Shown here piece after piece: positions 1 to 7,906 of a stretch of DNA of 64,000 nucleotides (its first letter is position 1; each line of letters opens with the position of its first letter). Both the position numbers and the translations under genes were made by a program. This DNA comes from Ligaoa zhengdingensis (GTDB lineage: Bacteria; Bacillota; Clostridia; Oscillospirales; Ruminococcaceae). A model generated the notes under the pieces. It worked only from the letters and a program-made list of their open reading frames with translations. It had not been told where the DNA came from and made no database searches. Location: assembly GCF_014384885.1 (NCBI RefSeq), contig NZ_JACRST010000008.1:1-64000 (forward strand), read 5' to 3'.

Positions 1-801
1 AAGGCGAGTGCGCTCACAGTGGCGATGTCGAAGGTGCGCCTGGCGAAGGTGATCGAGACGCGCGAGGCGGAGATCGACGCGACGAAGTACACAGCGGCGA
101 GCATCGAGGAACTGGAAGCCGTGATCGCGGAAGCGAAGGAGCTGCTGGAGTCCGACGAGCTGACGCTGGAACAGGAAGTAGAGATGACCAATAAGCTGAA
201 CGCGGTGAAGCTGGTGTCGATTGAGAAGCCGAGCAAACCTTCGAGCTCGAAGGGCGGCAGCACGGGCCAGGTAGCGGACAGCGATTACTGGGATGGCGTG
301 CGCGAGAAGATTCAGAATGCGTCTGAAGGCGACACGATCAACGTGAAGTTGGAGGATGGAGAAATGATGCCCGCAATCGTTCTGGATGAAGCGAAAGCTA
401 AGGGAGTCAAACTGAATGTAGAGATCGGCGGCAAGGATCACCTGATCAGCAGCATCGTGACCGACGCATCCGCCGTATACTACAATGGGTCCGATCTGAT
501 TGCGATGGCTGACGGGGAGCCCGCCAAACCGGAGAGCGCTCCGTTAAACAGCCAGGCAGAAGCCTCTAACCCTGAGACGGGCGGCGATGTCGCAGCAGCA
601 ATGCCCAACATGGAAACGGCTATGCCGAAGCCGGTGGAGCCCGCTGGTGAAACGGATAGCTTGAACGAGACAATCATCAGCGTGCAGACGGAGACACCGG
701 AGGCAAGTGAGAAGCGTTCGATCCCGTGGCTGCTGGTATTGGCGGCTGCGATCGGCAGCGCGGCATTTGCCATCTTAAAGAGAAAACACAAAAACGGCTA
801 A
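1..801 (+). CDS. C-terminal part of a membrane-anchored surface protein (5' partial)
   Basis: The reading frame is open to the window edge, so the N-terminus is missing; 266 residues are visible. The first ~65 residues are a charged helical segment of FIVAR-like type (KVIETREAEID to TNKLNAVKLV) that often repeats in clostridial cell-surface proteins. A compact domain follows at about residues 96-165 (W..V...I..A..GDTI..K, MPA.VLDEAK, NVEIGGKDHLI), a type common in exported Firmicutes proteins after an Ig-like or hydrolase region. After a Pro/Glu/Thr-rich linker the protein ends in one hydrophobic segment (IPWLLVLAAAIGSAAFAIL) and a KRKHK tail. No clear LPxTG is seen, so it is probably held by the membrane segment. 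The function of the missing part is unknown. Confidence 0.75.
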   Translation, partial: KASALTVAMSKVRLAKVIETREAEIDATKYTAASIEELEAVIAEAKELLESDELTLEQEVEMTNKLNAVKLVSIEKPSKPSSSKGGSTGQVADSDYWDGVREKIQNASEGDTINVKLEDGEMMPAIVLDEAKAKGVKLNVEIGGKDHLISSIVTDASAVYYNGSDLIAMADGEPAKPESAPLNSQAEASNPETGGDVAAAMPNMETAMPKPVEPAGETDSLNETIISVQTETPEASEKRSIPWLLVLAAAIGSAAFAILKRKHKNG

Positions 802-812
802 CCCCTAAAAAA

Positions 813-844
813 GGAGATCGGATGATTTTGGTCATCCGATCTCC
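813..844 (+). terminator. Rho-independent terminator after the surface-protein gene
   Basis: A perfect 13-bp stem (813-825 with 832-844) closes a 6-nt loop and runs into TTTTT. It starts about 12 nt after the stop codon. A-runs on the other side give it some symmetry, so it could also act on the minus strand. Confidence 0.85.
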
Positions 845-1062
845 TTTTTCATCAGGTACTCTTTGCCGAAAATCTCCACATGCAGGCCGATTTTCTTAGC
901 GGCTACACGGCCCAAGATTGCGGCCGAGGCACTTTCGCCACCAGCTAGAGTCCGATCAACATCCTTCGCCTCGACGCTGTCCCCTTTCCGAATGATAAAT
1001 GAGAAAAATATTTTATCGTTTTCTAGCTCATTGTGCCCTTTACCTACAAAATAATGGTGCAA
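832..1062 (-). pseudogene. Decayed fragment related to the upstream surface-protein domain
   Basis: A 76-codon minus-strand frame encodes GDSV..., GESASAAILGRVAAKK and IGLHVEIFGKEYLM. These align by eye with GDTI..., GEMMPAIVLDEAKAK and VKLNVEIGGKDHLI in the convergent gene just upstream. The only start (TTG) lies inside a terminator-like hairpin and has no ribosome binding site. The frame ends inside the neighbouring terminator. It is best read as a remnant of a second copy of that domain; a chance frame is the alternative. Confidence 0.35.
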
Positions 1063-1083
1063 CGCAATATGCGCTGCACCATT
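1053..1083 (-). terminator. Probable terminator of the HxlR regulator gene
   Basis: A 14-bp stem with one mismatch and a 3-nt loop lies 27 nt beyond the regulator's stop codon. On the minus strand it is followed by ATTTTG. The T-run is short, so termination may be partial. Confidence 0.5.
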
Positions 1084-1109
1084 TGTTATACAATAATTGA
1101 ATATTTATT

Positions 1110-1454
1110 TTAAGTCTGGCTCACTACGCTCCCATTGGCTTTTGCTTTATATTCTTCTCCCCAATTCTGCATCGCGTCTAAAATCGGCTTGAGGCTGCGG
1201 CCCAGGTCAGTAAGGGTGTATTCCACCCGAGGCGGAACTTCAGGATAAACAGTGCGGACAAGTAAACCGCTGTGCTCCATCTCCCGCAGCTGTGCGGTCA
1301 AAACTTTTTGACTCACGCTGCCGATGGATTTTTTCAGTTCTCCAAATCGTTTTGTCCCCGGCATCAAGTCCCGGAGGATCAGAACTTTCCATTTGTCACT
1401 GATTAGCATCAGCGTTGTTTCCACCGGACAGGCAGGCAACGTCTTTGTTTCCAT
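1110..1454 (-). CDS. HxlR-family winged-helix transcriptional regulator
   Basis: A 114-residue protein, the usual length for HxlR/YodB-type regulators. Family features visible are CPVE.TL..I.DKWK near the start with the conserved N-terminal Cys (residue 9), the recognition region LKKSIGSVSQKVLTAQLREME, and the wing PPRVEYTLTDLGRSL. Several characterised members sense electrophiles or oxidants through that Cys; this is family knowledge, not shown here. It is divergent from a flavin-type split-barrel gene, with an AT-rich palindrome between them, so it probably controls that gene and perhaps the macrodomain/SirTM genes behind it. Confidence 0.9.
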   Translation of the reverse strand: METKTLPACPVETTLMLISDKWKVLILRDLMPGTKRFGELKKSIGSVSQKVLTAQLREMEHSGLLVRTVYPEVPPRVEYTLTDLGRSLKPILDAMQNWGEEYKAKANGSVVSQT

Positions 1455-1562
1455 CGCGCATCCTCCATTTTTAAGTCATCTTTTATTTTACTCAAAACGC
1501 AATGATTCGTCAAGGAAGCTACAGACGCTGTAATGCCCATTTGTTACTCTGTGGTAACTACA

Positions 1563-1576
1563 GCACAATATTGTGC
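1563..1576. promoter_or_regulatory. Palindrome, candidate HxlR operator
   Basis: A perfect 14-bp palindrome (GCACAATATTGTGC) lies in the divergent intergenic region, directly upstream of the -35 box of the plus-strand promoter. This position and symmetry fit a dimeric winged-helix regulator. Assignment to the adjacent HxlR protein is an inference from proximity. Confidence 0.5.
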
Positions 1577-1580
1577 GTAC

Positions 1581-1609
1581 TTCACAACGCCGAAGGGCGC
1601 TGCTACAAT
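1581..1609 (+). promoter_or_regulatory. Promoter of the split-barrel/macrodomain/SirTM genes
   Basis: The -35 box TTCACA (5 of 6 consensus) and an extended -10 box (TGC then TACAAT) are 17 nt apart. A start near 1616 would leave a leader of about 50 nt before the first gene. Confidence 0.7.
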
Positions 1610-1668
1610 GAAGATGTCAAAGGGAATTGTCCCAAAACATATTTTATATCAATTCGGAGGTAACTGCT

Positions 1669-2070
1669 ATGAATGAAGTCGTCAAATTTCTAAACGAAAA
1701 CCCTGTCCAGTATCTGGCCACCATGGGTCGGGATGGGAGAGCCAAATGCCGCCCCTTTATGTTCGCAGGAGAAAAAGATGGCAGGCTGTGGTTTTGTACC
1801 AACAACCGGAAGGATGTCTACAAGGATATGCAGTCCAACCCCTACATCGAGGTTTCCGTATCCAGCCCCAGTTACGCTTGGATTCGCCTGAACGGCAGAG
1901 CGGTGTTTGAAAACAACAGGGTCGTTAAAGAAATGTGCATCCAAAACCCCATTGTCAGAAGCCAGTATCAAACTGCTGATAATCCCATTTTCGAAGTATT
2001 CTACCTTGAGGAGGCCCATGCGGTAATTGCCGACTTTTCCGGCAATCCGCCCCAGGAGTACAGCCTGTAA
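1669..2070 (+). CDS. Pyridoxamine 5'-phosphate oxidase-like flavin split-barrel protein
   Basis: This 133-residue protein has the split-barrel pattern: an N-terminal helix (VVKFLNENP), YLATMGRDGRAKCRPFMF, LWFCTNNRKDVYKDM and IEVSVSS..YAWIRLNG. Such proteins bind FMN, and some reduce nitro compounds or act in stress detoxification; the substrate here cannot be told. The ATG at 1669 is chosen because GGAGG sits 8 nt upstream; an earlier in-frame ATG at 1627 has no such site. The macrodomain gene begins about 30 nt downstream, so the genes probably form one transcript controlled by the divergent HxlR regulator. Confidence 0.85.
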   Translation: MNEVVKFLNENPVQYLATMGRDGRAKCRPFMFAGEKDGRLWFCTNNRKDVYKDMQSNPYIEVSVSSPSYAWIRLNGRAVFENNRVVKEMCIQNPIVRSQYQTADNPIFEVFYLEEAHAVIADFSGNPPQEYSL

Positions 2071-2098
2071 CAACCAATATCAGCGAAAGGAATCCAAC

Positions 2099-2890
2099 AT
2101 GAACCGAATGGAACAGATTCGCTATCTCAATCGTATTTTGCTGGAAGAGCTGCCGGAATATCGTTCCCAAGCAGAACAAATTCCACAAGAGGAGGCTGCC
2201 CAACGGCGGTTACTCCGCAGCCTGATGAACCTGCGCCCCCCTATGCCCTTGCATAAAGATTTCTTGGAAGTACAGGATGCCCTGCTCTCTGCTGAGCGCG
2301 AGGAAAAAGGGATCATAGAGGGCGGCGCTCTTCTCGCTTCCCCCGCTCATCCGAAGATCGCCATCTGGCAAGGGGACATAACCCGGCTGCGGGTGGATGC
2401 CATCGTAAATGCGGCCAACAGCACCCTATTGGGGTGTTTTTGTCCCTGTCACGGCTGCATCGATAACGCGATCCACTCAGCGGCGGGGCTCCAACTCCGT
2501 GACGAATGCAATCGGATCATGACGGCCCAGGGCCGCCCGGAGCCCACTGGCCGTGCCAAGCTGACCCGTGGCTATCATCTGCCGGCAAAATATATCCTTC
2601 ACACAGTCGGCCCCATTGTTCAAGGCAACGTGACTGAGCGAGACCGCGAGAATCTGCGATCCTGCTATCGTTCTTGTATGGAATTGGCGGCAGAAAAAGG
2701 GCTGGAAAGCGTGGCATTTTGCTGTATTTCAACAGGAGAGTTTCATTTTCCCAACCGGGAGGCAGCGGAAATTGCAGTGGATACTGTCACCAAATCCCTG
2801 CAAGCACCGACCTCGATCAGAAAGGTTATTTTCAATGTTTTCAAAGATACTGACGCAAACATCTATCGAAACCTGTTCAGGGCAAATTAA
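2099..2890 (+). CDS. Zinc-containing macrodomain protein-ADP-ribose hydrolase
   Basis: This 263-residue protein has an N-terminal helical extension of about 85 residues and a macrodomain starting at IAIWQGDITRLRVDAIVNAA. The Cys/His cluster GCFCPCHGC (residues 112-120) followed by IDNAIHSAAG is the signature of the zinc-dependent macrodomains that pair with SirTM sirtuins. Known members remove ADP-ribose from lipoylated GcvH-like proteins or aspartate/glutamate residues. The start at 2099 has AAAGGA upstream; longer in-frame starts run into the previous gene. The end overlaps the SirTM start by 56 nt in another frame, so the two are probably co-translated. Confidence 0.92.
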   Translation: MNRMEQIRYLNRILLEELPEYRSQAEQIPQEEAAQRRLLRSLMNLRPPMPLHKDFLEVQDALLSAEREEKGIIEGGALLASPAHPKIAIWQGDITRLRVDAIVNAANSTLLGCFCPCHGCIDNAIHSAAGLQLRDECNRIMTAQGRPEPTGRAKLTRGYHLPAKYILHTVGPIVQGNVTERDRENLRSCYRSCMELAAEKGLESVAFCCISTGEFHFPNREAAEIAVDTVTKSLQAPTSIRKVIFNVFKDTDANIYRNLFRAN

Positions 2891-3713
2891 AAGGCTGAAA
2901 TCCGCGCTGAACGCGGCGGAGGCCGTGGTGGTCGGCGCGGGTTCCGGTCTGTCTACATCGGCGGGTTTGACCTACTCCGGGGAACGTTTTGAGAAAAACT
3001 TCCGGGATTTTATGGACAAGTATGGCATCCAGGATATGTATTCCGGTGGTTTTTATCCCTTTGAGGATTCAAGGGAATACTGGGCATGGTGGAGCCGCCA
3101 AATTATGTTAAACCGGTACGAAAAAGCACCTAAGCCAACTTATGATCAACTGCTGGCCCTGATGGCTGGGAAGGACTACTTTGTTCTCACCACCAATGTG
3201 GATCATCAATTCCAACTGGCGGGCTTTGATAAAAAGCGGCTCTTCTATACGCAAGGGGATTACGGCTTGTGGCAGTGCAGCCAACCCTGCTGCCAACAGA
3301 CTTATGACAACGAAAGTGCGATTCGCCGCATGGCAGCGGAGCAGCAGAATATGCGCATTCCCACAGAACTGATTCCAAAGTGTCCCCGATGCGGACGCCC
3401 TATGGCCATGAATTTGCGTATGGATGACACCTTTGTGCAGAATGCAGGGTGGTATGCCGCCCGATCTCGCTATGTGGATTTTCTCAGCAGGCATGAAGGG
3501 GCGCGGGTGTTGTTTTTAGAACTGGGCGTGGGCTACCACACGCCGGTGATCATCAAATATCCTTTTTGGCGGATGACCGAGGAAAATCATCATGCGATAT
3601 ATGCTTCCATCAATTCAGGCGGAGCAGCTTGCCCCACGCAGCTAAAACAGCAGTCCATCTGCCTTGAAGCCGATATCGGGGAGATCCTTTCCGCAATGGA
3701 AACGGCAAGTTAA
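2835..3713 (+). CDS. SirTM-class sirtuin, probable protein ADP-ribosyltransferase
   Basis: A 292-residue Sir2-fold protein. Visible motifs are the NAD-binding GAGSGLSTSAGL (35-45), TTNVDHQF with N121 and D123, and YTQGDYG with Gln (Q140) where deacylating sirtuins have the catalytic His. A zinc-binding region contains CSQPCC and CPRCGRP. The Gln substitution and the preceding zinc-macrodomain identify the SirTM class, which ADP-ribosylates target proteins in oxidative-stress operons. The usual partners, GcvH-L and the lipoate ligase LplA2, are not next to it here, so its target is unknown. GAAAGG about 9 nt upstream supports the ATG at 2835. Confidence 0.9.
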   Translation: MFSKILTQTSIETCSGQIKRLKSALNAAEAVVVGAGSGLSTSAGLTYSGERFEKNFRDFMDKYGIQDMYSGGFYPFEDSREYWAWWSRQIMLNRYEKAPKPTYDQLLALMAGKDYFVLTTNVDHQFQLAGFDKKRLFYTQGDYGLWQCSQPCCQQTYDNESAIRRMAAEQQNMRIPTELIPKCPRCGRPMAMNLRMDDTFVQNAGWYAARSRYVDFLSRHEGARVLFLELGVGYHTPVIIKYPFWRMTEENHHAIYASINSGGAACPTQLKQQSICLEADIGEILSAMETAS

Positions 3714-3789
3714 GAAAGGCCCCCCTTCTTTTCTCACGCCAATTCTGTTATGAGCCACACTCAGGCGCCAACTTGGAGCAGATAGAACG

Positions 3790-4539
3790 CTAGTCTTCCA
3801 TAATATAGTGGCGGTGCCGGCCCTTCGATGCCGTCTTATACTCAATTGTCCCGACTGGGCACCCGGCGATACAAGCCATACAATGGGTGCAGTTGCCCTT
3901 CCACACCGGTTTCCCATTTATCATATCGATATTATTCAGAGGACAGCGCTGCGCACACCTGCCGCAGGATACACAGGCATCTGAAACGGCGAAGCCCCTG
4001 TCGTGGACAAATAACGGATAATAGAGGACATTGATCGGGCCGCTCAACAGCTTATCCCGGAAGGAGCTCGCCGGAGCGGGCAGAGGCTCCCCTCTTTCAA
4101 TCTGCGCAGCAATGGCGGCGAGGGCCGGTTTCGCCCGTTCTATGATCGCCCGACACTCTGTTTCATTTGGGGACGGGAACATCGCAATGTAATTTTCAGG
4201 CATGGCGACCGAGGCGAGCCCGCAAAATTGCAGGCCCTTCTCACCACAGAGCTTTTGGGCATAGGCGGCGGCGTTCCCACAGCTTTCTCCACAGGTCAGG
4301 ATAAAATAGACGTTCAGATTTCCCGCAAAGCTGCTGTCCTGAATCCACCGCTCGACGACCTTTGGGATCCGCCAGGCATAGGTGGGGGTGACAAATACAA
4401 AGGGCTTTTCCGAGTGAAAAGTACCGTTCTTCCCTTCCTTCAGGAACTTATTAATCGGCACGACCTCATCCTTGACTGTCTCTGCGATCTGTTTTGCTGC
4501 GAGTTGACTGTTTCCCGTGCCGCTGAAATAAAAGATCAT
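3790..4539 (-). CDS. EFR1-type flavodoxin/[4Fe-4S] ferredoxin protein
   Basis: A 249-residue protein with an N-terminal flavodoxin-like domain (MIFYFSGTGNSQLAAKQI) and two C-terminal [4Fe-4S] motifs, CVSCGRCAQRCP and CTHCMACIAGCP. Proteins of this build (EFR1 family) are common in anaerobes and are thought to shuttle electrons between FMN and iron-sulfur clusters; the partner enzyme is usually unknown, as here. The ATG at 4539 is chosen because AGGAGG precedes it and the flavodoxin motif begins at once. It converges on the SirTM gene and has its own strong promoter, so it appears to be a single-gene unit. Confidence 0.88.
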   Translation of the reverse strand: MIFYFSGTGNSQLAAKQIAETVKDEVVPINKFLKEGKNGTFHSEKPFVFVTPTYAWRIPKVVERWIQDSSFAGNLNVYFILTCGESCGNAAAYAQKLCGEKGLQFCGLASVAMPENYIAMFPSPNETECRAIIERAKPALAAIAAQIERGEPLPAPASSFRDKLLSGPINVLYYPLFVHDRGFAVSDACVSCGRCAQRCPLNNIDMINGKPVWKGNCTHCMACIAGCPVGTIEYKTASKGRHRHYIMED

Positions 4540-4587
4540 GCGCTTTTCCTCCTCTTGACAGGATGATGCTTCTTCTATATGATGCAT

Positions 4588-4615
4588 ATTGTATCATATA
4601 GGTCACATCTGTCAA
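4588..4615 (-). promoter_or_regulatory. Sigma-A type promoter of the EFR1 gene
   Basis: On the minus strand TTGACA and TACAAT are separated by 16 nt, about 50 nt upstream of the start codon. It is close to consensus. Confidence 0.75.
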
Positions 4616-4729
4616 CCGCTGGGCCTGATACAGAAGGGAAACGCCGGAAAATATGGCAAACAAAACTCTGCGTATTGCAAACGCGTAAAAGATGCTTTAG
4701 GTCTTCTGAATATCAGGAGGTGAACCGAT

Positions 4730-5419
4730 ATGAAGATTCTGGTGGTCGAGGACGAACGCGATATGAACCGCCTGATTGTAAAAACGCTGAAAAAGGCGGG
4801 CTATACTGTGGACGGCTGTTACAACGGCGAGGAGGCGCAGCTACATCTGCTGGGCGCGCAGTACGATGCCATCCTGCTGGATGTGATGATGCCCAAAATG
4901 AACGGCTACGAGCTGCTTCAAAAACTGCGCGCCAAGGGAATGAATACCCCAGTTTTATTCCTGACCGCGCGGGATGCCGTCGAGGACCGGGTGAAGGGGC
5001 TGGACCTTGGCGCGGACGACTATCTGGTGAAGCCCTTTGCCTTTGACGAATTGTTGGCCCGCATCCGCGTGATGACCCGCAAAAACGCAGGGGTTCGCAG
5101 CAACCAGCTCACCGTAGGCAGCCTGACGGTGGATATCGACCGCCGCATCGCCATCCGCGACGGCGAGGAGATCCCCTTGCTTCCCAAGGAGTTTGCCATC
5201 CTCGAATATATGGCGCGCAATCCCGGCGTTGTTCTGTCCCGGGAACAACTGGAAAACCAGATCTGGAACTACGAATATTCCGGCAGTTCGAACAACATCG
5301 ATGTATACATAAGCCGGCTGCGCAAAAAGCTCGACGGCCCTGGCCCTGTCAAGCTGCTCCACACGATACGCGGTGCTGGTTGGGTGCTGAAAGAGGATAA
5401 AACGGGGGGCCCGCCATGA
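4730..5419 (+). CDS. OmpR-family response regulator
   Basis: This 229-residue regulator has a receiver domain with the acidic pair E7/D8, phospho-acceptor D51 in AILLDVMMPKMNG, and K in YLVKPF. A C-terminal winged helix follows (LLPKEFAILEYMARNPG, SREQL, YISRLRKKLD, IRGAGWVL). GGAGGTGA lies 6 nt before the ATG. Its stop overlaps the kinase start (ATGA), so the two are translationally coupled. The PepSY protein genes downstream, which have an 11-nt direct repeat at the -35 region, are likely targets. Confidence 0.95.
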   Translation: MKILVVEDERDMNRLIVKTLKKAGYTVDGCYNGEEAQLHLLGAQYDAILLDVMMPKMNGYELLQKLRAKGMNTPVLFLTARDAVEDRVKGLDLGADDYLVKPFAFDELLARIRVMTRKNAGVRSNQLTVGSLTVDIDRRIAIRDGEEIPLLPKEFAILEYMARNPGVVLSREQLENQIWNYEYSGSSNNIDVYISRLRKKLDGPGPVKLLHTIRGAGWVLKEDKTGGPP

Positions 5420-6756
5420 GGAAGCTGCCGGTTAAAGCAAAGATCACTGCATGGGTCACCCTGCTGCTCATCCTGTTGGGGATTTTTCTGCTCTCTTTTA
5501 TGCTGCTGATCAGCAATTCCGTCACCCGGCGGACCGCGATGTCACAGTTGACCCAGACGGTGCAGAGCAGCTTAAAGCATATATCCCGGCAGCAGGACCG
5601 GCTGGTTTTTGCAGACGATTTCAAGTTCTATCAAAACGGCGTTTCCCTCCTGATCTACAGCCAAAGTGAAGCGCTCCTGGCAGGACAGCTTCCCCTTTCG
5701 TTCACCGCTCAGGAACCCTTTCAGAACGGGATTACCCGTTCGGTGCAGGTGGGAGATGGGGAATATCTGGTCATGGATTTGTGGGCGCAGCTGGACTGGG
5801 AGAACGGCGTCTGGGTGCGCGGGTTGCTGGAGGCGCCCAAACATCGGCAGGTGACCCACAATATGCTGCGCATCGCCCTGATTTCTCTGCCGACCTTCGC
5901 TTTGCTGGCGGCATTGGGCGGATGGCGCATCGTCCAACGGGCATTCCGTCCGCTGGACAGCATCACTGCCACCGCGTCTGCAATCAATGAGGCGAAGGAT
6001 CTCTCCGGACGGATCGACCTCCCGCCCGGACGGGACGAGTTCTCCCGTCTCGCCCAGACCTTTAACCAGATGTTTGAACGGCTGGAGCGTTCCTTTGAGG
6101 CGGAAAAACAGTTTACCGCCGATGCATCCCATGAACTGCGCACGCCGGTTTCGGTCATCAAGAGCGCCTGTGAGTATGCCGAACAGTTCGATGAAACCCC
6201 AGAGGAGAGGCAGGAGACCATCGAGATGATCCACCGCCAAGCGGAAAAGATGTCGGCGATGATCTCCCAGCTGCTGAGCATGACGCGGCTGGATCAAGGT
6301 ATCGAGTCTGTTCGGATGGAGCCCGTGGATGTCAAAAAGTTGGTGCTCTCAACCTTTGAGGAGAAGGCTTACAATCAGGACCGTTTACGTCTAAAGTTAT
6401 CGGAGCAAATACAGGTTCAAGCCGATCCGGTATTGCTGTCCCGCCTGCTTGTGAACCTCGTGGATAATGCGTTGCAGTACGGTAAAGTGGACGGACCGGT
6501 GGAGGTCCTCCTCCGCCGGGAACAAGGGGAAATATTGCTTTCGGTGCGGGATGAGGGAGACGGCATTCCGCTGGAATTGCAGGAGAAGATATGGGAGCGG
6601 TTTTATCAGGCCGATCCGTCCCGCAGCGGCGGCGGAGCGGGGTTGGGGCTCTCGATGGTGCGCCAGATCGCCCAGGTTCTTGGCGGGTACATGGAGCTGA
6701 AGAGTGCGCCCGGAAAGGGTAGTATTTTCACTTTGCATCTGCCGGATCAGCTATAA
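5416..6756 (+). CDS. Sensor histidine kinase with HAMP domain
   Basis: A 446-residue kinase with two membrane segments (about 10-34 and 151-172) flanking an extracytoplasmic domain of ~115 residues, then HAMP (RAFRPLDSITATASAINE). The dimerisation domain has phospho-acceptor H239 in DASHELRTP. The ATPase domain has N box LLVNLVDNALQYG, G1 DEGDGIP and G2 GAGLGLSMV. It is the partner of the overlapping response regulator. Its position before exported PepSY proteins suggests envelope sensing; the signal is not known. Confidence 0.95.
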   Translation: MRKLPVKAKITAWVTLLLILLGIFLLSFMLLISNSVTRRTAMSQLTQTVQSSLKHISRQQDRLVFADDFKFYQNGVSLLIYSQSEALLAGQLPLSFTAQEPFQNGITRSVQVGDGEYLVMDLWAQLDWENGVWVRGLLEAPKHRQVTHNMLRIALISLPTFALLAALGGWRIVQRAFRPLDSITATASAINEAKDLSGRIDLPPGRDEFSRLAQTFNQMFERLERSFEAEKQFTADASHELRTPVSVIKSACEYAEQFDETPEERQETIEMIHRQAEKMSAMISQLLSMTRLDQGIESVRMEPVDVKKLVLSTFEEKAYNQDRLRLKLSEQIQVQADPVLLSRLLVNLVDNALQYGKVDGPVEVLLRREQGEILLSVRDEGDGIPLELQEKIWERFYQADPSRSGGGAGLGLSMVRQIAQVLGGYMELKSAPGKGSIFTLHLPDQL

Positions 6757-6860
6757 TTTTTAATAGGCGCGCTGTCGAACCTGCGTCTGGTAAGATGCAG
6801 TGGAGCCGGCCAAATATAGATGCCGAGGCGTCATTACGCCTTATTATTACAGGGCGTTTC

Positions 6861-6905
6861 AAACAGACAGCCGGATTGATGATAGCGCAATCCGGCTGTC
6901 TGTTT
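6861..6905 (+). terminator. Terminator of the first two-component operon
   Basis: A perfect 17-bp stem (6861-6877 with 6889-6905) around an 11-nt loop ends in a T-rich run. The 104 nt between the kinase stop and this stem also hold a smaller hairpin (6826-6841) but no gene. Confidence 0.85.
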
Positions 6906-6941
6906 TTGATTTTCTCCGATTTCGTATAAAAAATTTTGGCA

Positions 6942-6975
6942 ATTTCATATTCATTTCAGGTTTTTCCTTTATGAT
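6942..6975 (+). promoter_or_regulatory. Promoter with direct repeat, candidate response-regulator site
   Basis: ATTTCA occurs at 6942 and again at 6953, an 11-nt period, followed by a -10-like TATGAT at 6970-6975. OmpR-family regulators usually bind direct repeats with 10-11 nt spacing that replace a good -35 box, and no good -35 is present here. The likely controller is the response regulator encoded upstream. Confidence 0.45.
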
Positions 6976-7005
6976 GGCCTCAGAAACAAAAAGGAGTGAC
7001 GAAAT

Positions 7006-7863
7006 ATGCAATGGAAATACAGACTATCCGCCCTCGCCGTATCCCTGGCTCTGCTGGCTGGCTGTTCTGCCCAACAGACTGCATTAGCCCATATCGACTT
7101 GGAGGCGGCGAAGATCAAAGCGCTGGAGCAGGCCGGTCTGACTGCCTCGGAGGTGGAGTTTACTGCCGCTACAGCGGGAACCCGCAACGGGGTGGATTAT
7201 TACCGGGTAGAATTCACCGCAGATGGGCAACCCTATCAGTTCGATATTGACGCCATGACAGGCCTCATTATTGAGGAATCTGCTTCGGATATCCCACAAG
7301 GGGGCGATGACAGCAAGAGCAGCTCTTCCAGTGTAGAGGAAGGCCATCCGGAGACCGACGTGGATCACTTTACCGCCCCGTCGCAATCTTCACAGGCATC
7401 CTCCACTGCTTCCGGTGAAATTATCACCGAAAAGAGGGCTAAGGAGATCGCTCTGTCCCATGCCGGGCTGAAAGAAGCGGACGTCACCTTTGTAAAAAGC
7501 GCGCTGGACTACGATGATGGATATCAGATGTATGAAGTGGAGTTCTACACCAAAGATTACAAGGAGTACGACTATGAAATTGACGCCCGCACCGGCGAGA
7601 TTATCTCTTACGACTACGACGCGGAAGATTACACCGCACCTTCATCCGGCAAAACCATTTCGGAACAGAAAGCCAAGGAGCTTGCACTCTCTCAGGTTCC
7701 AGGGGCCACTGCAAACGACATCTTGGAATTTGAGGTAGACCATGACGACGGCCGGATGGAATACGAAGGCAAGATCCTCTATGACGGCATGGAATATGAA
7801 TTTGAAATCGACGCTTATAGCGGCGCAATCCGAAGCTGGGAAGCGGAACCTATCGGCCGTTGA
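7006..7863 (+). CDS. Lipoprotein with three PepSY-like repeats
   Basis: A 285-residue exported protein with signal sequence and lipobox LLAGC (Cys about residue 21). Three PepSY-like units follow: residues about 28-90, 141-205 and 220-280. Each has an (E)xxAKxxAL helix and a D-Y/F-EIDA-x-(T/S)-G closing strand. The first two are separated by a Ser-rich linker. PepSY domains are thought to inhibit or bind proteases or sense envelope state; no enzyme motif is present. AAAGGAG precedes the start. It lies between two two-component systems and is followed by a related gene, so an envelope-stress role is likely but inferred. Confidence 0.85.
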   Translation: MQWKYRLSALAVSLALLAGCSAQQTALAHIDLEAAKIKALEQAGLTASEVEFTAATAGTRNGVDYYRVEFTADGQPYQFDIDAMTGLIIEESASDIPQGGDDSKSSSSSVEEGHPETDVDHFTAPSQSSQASSTASGEIITEKRAKEIALSHAGLKEADVTFVKSALDYDDGYQMYEVEFYTKDYKEYDYEIDARTGEIISYDYDAEDYTAPSSGKTISEQKAKELALSQVPGATANDILEFEVDHDDGRMEYEGKILYDGMEYEFEIDAYSGAIRSWEAEPIGR

Positions 7864-7906
7864 GGCGAAAGTTAGAAAGGCAAAATAAGATTGGAGGAAA
7901 TTTCTT

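Noticed and set aside
832..1062. An intact small gene
   Set aside because: The TTG start lies in a hairpin without ribosome site and the frame ends in a terminator; it fits a remnant better.
1627..1668. Earlier in-frame ATG for the split-barrel protein
   Set aside because: No ribosome site, and the ATG at 1669 has GGAGG at ideal distance.
5572..6297. Long antisense frames over the kinase gene (and similar ones over nfnB, the large amidase, murB, dnaE and cca)
   Set aside because: They mirror GC-rich coding genes with clear domains on the other strand, have no ribosome sites and encode low-information, Arg/His/Gly-rich peptides.
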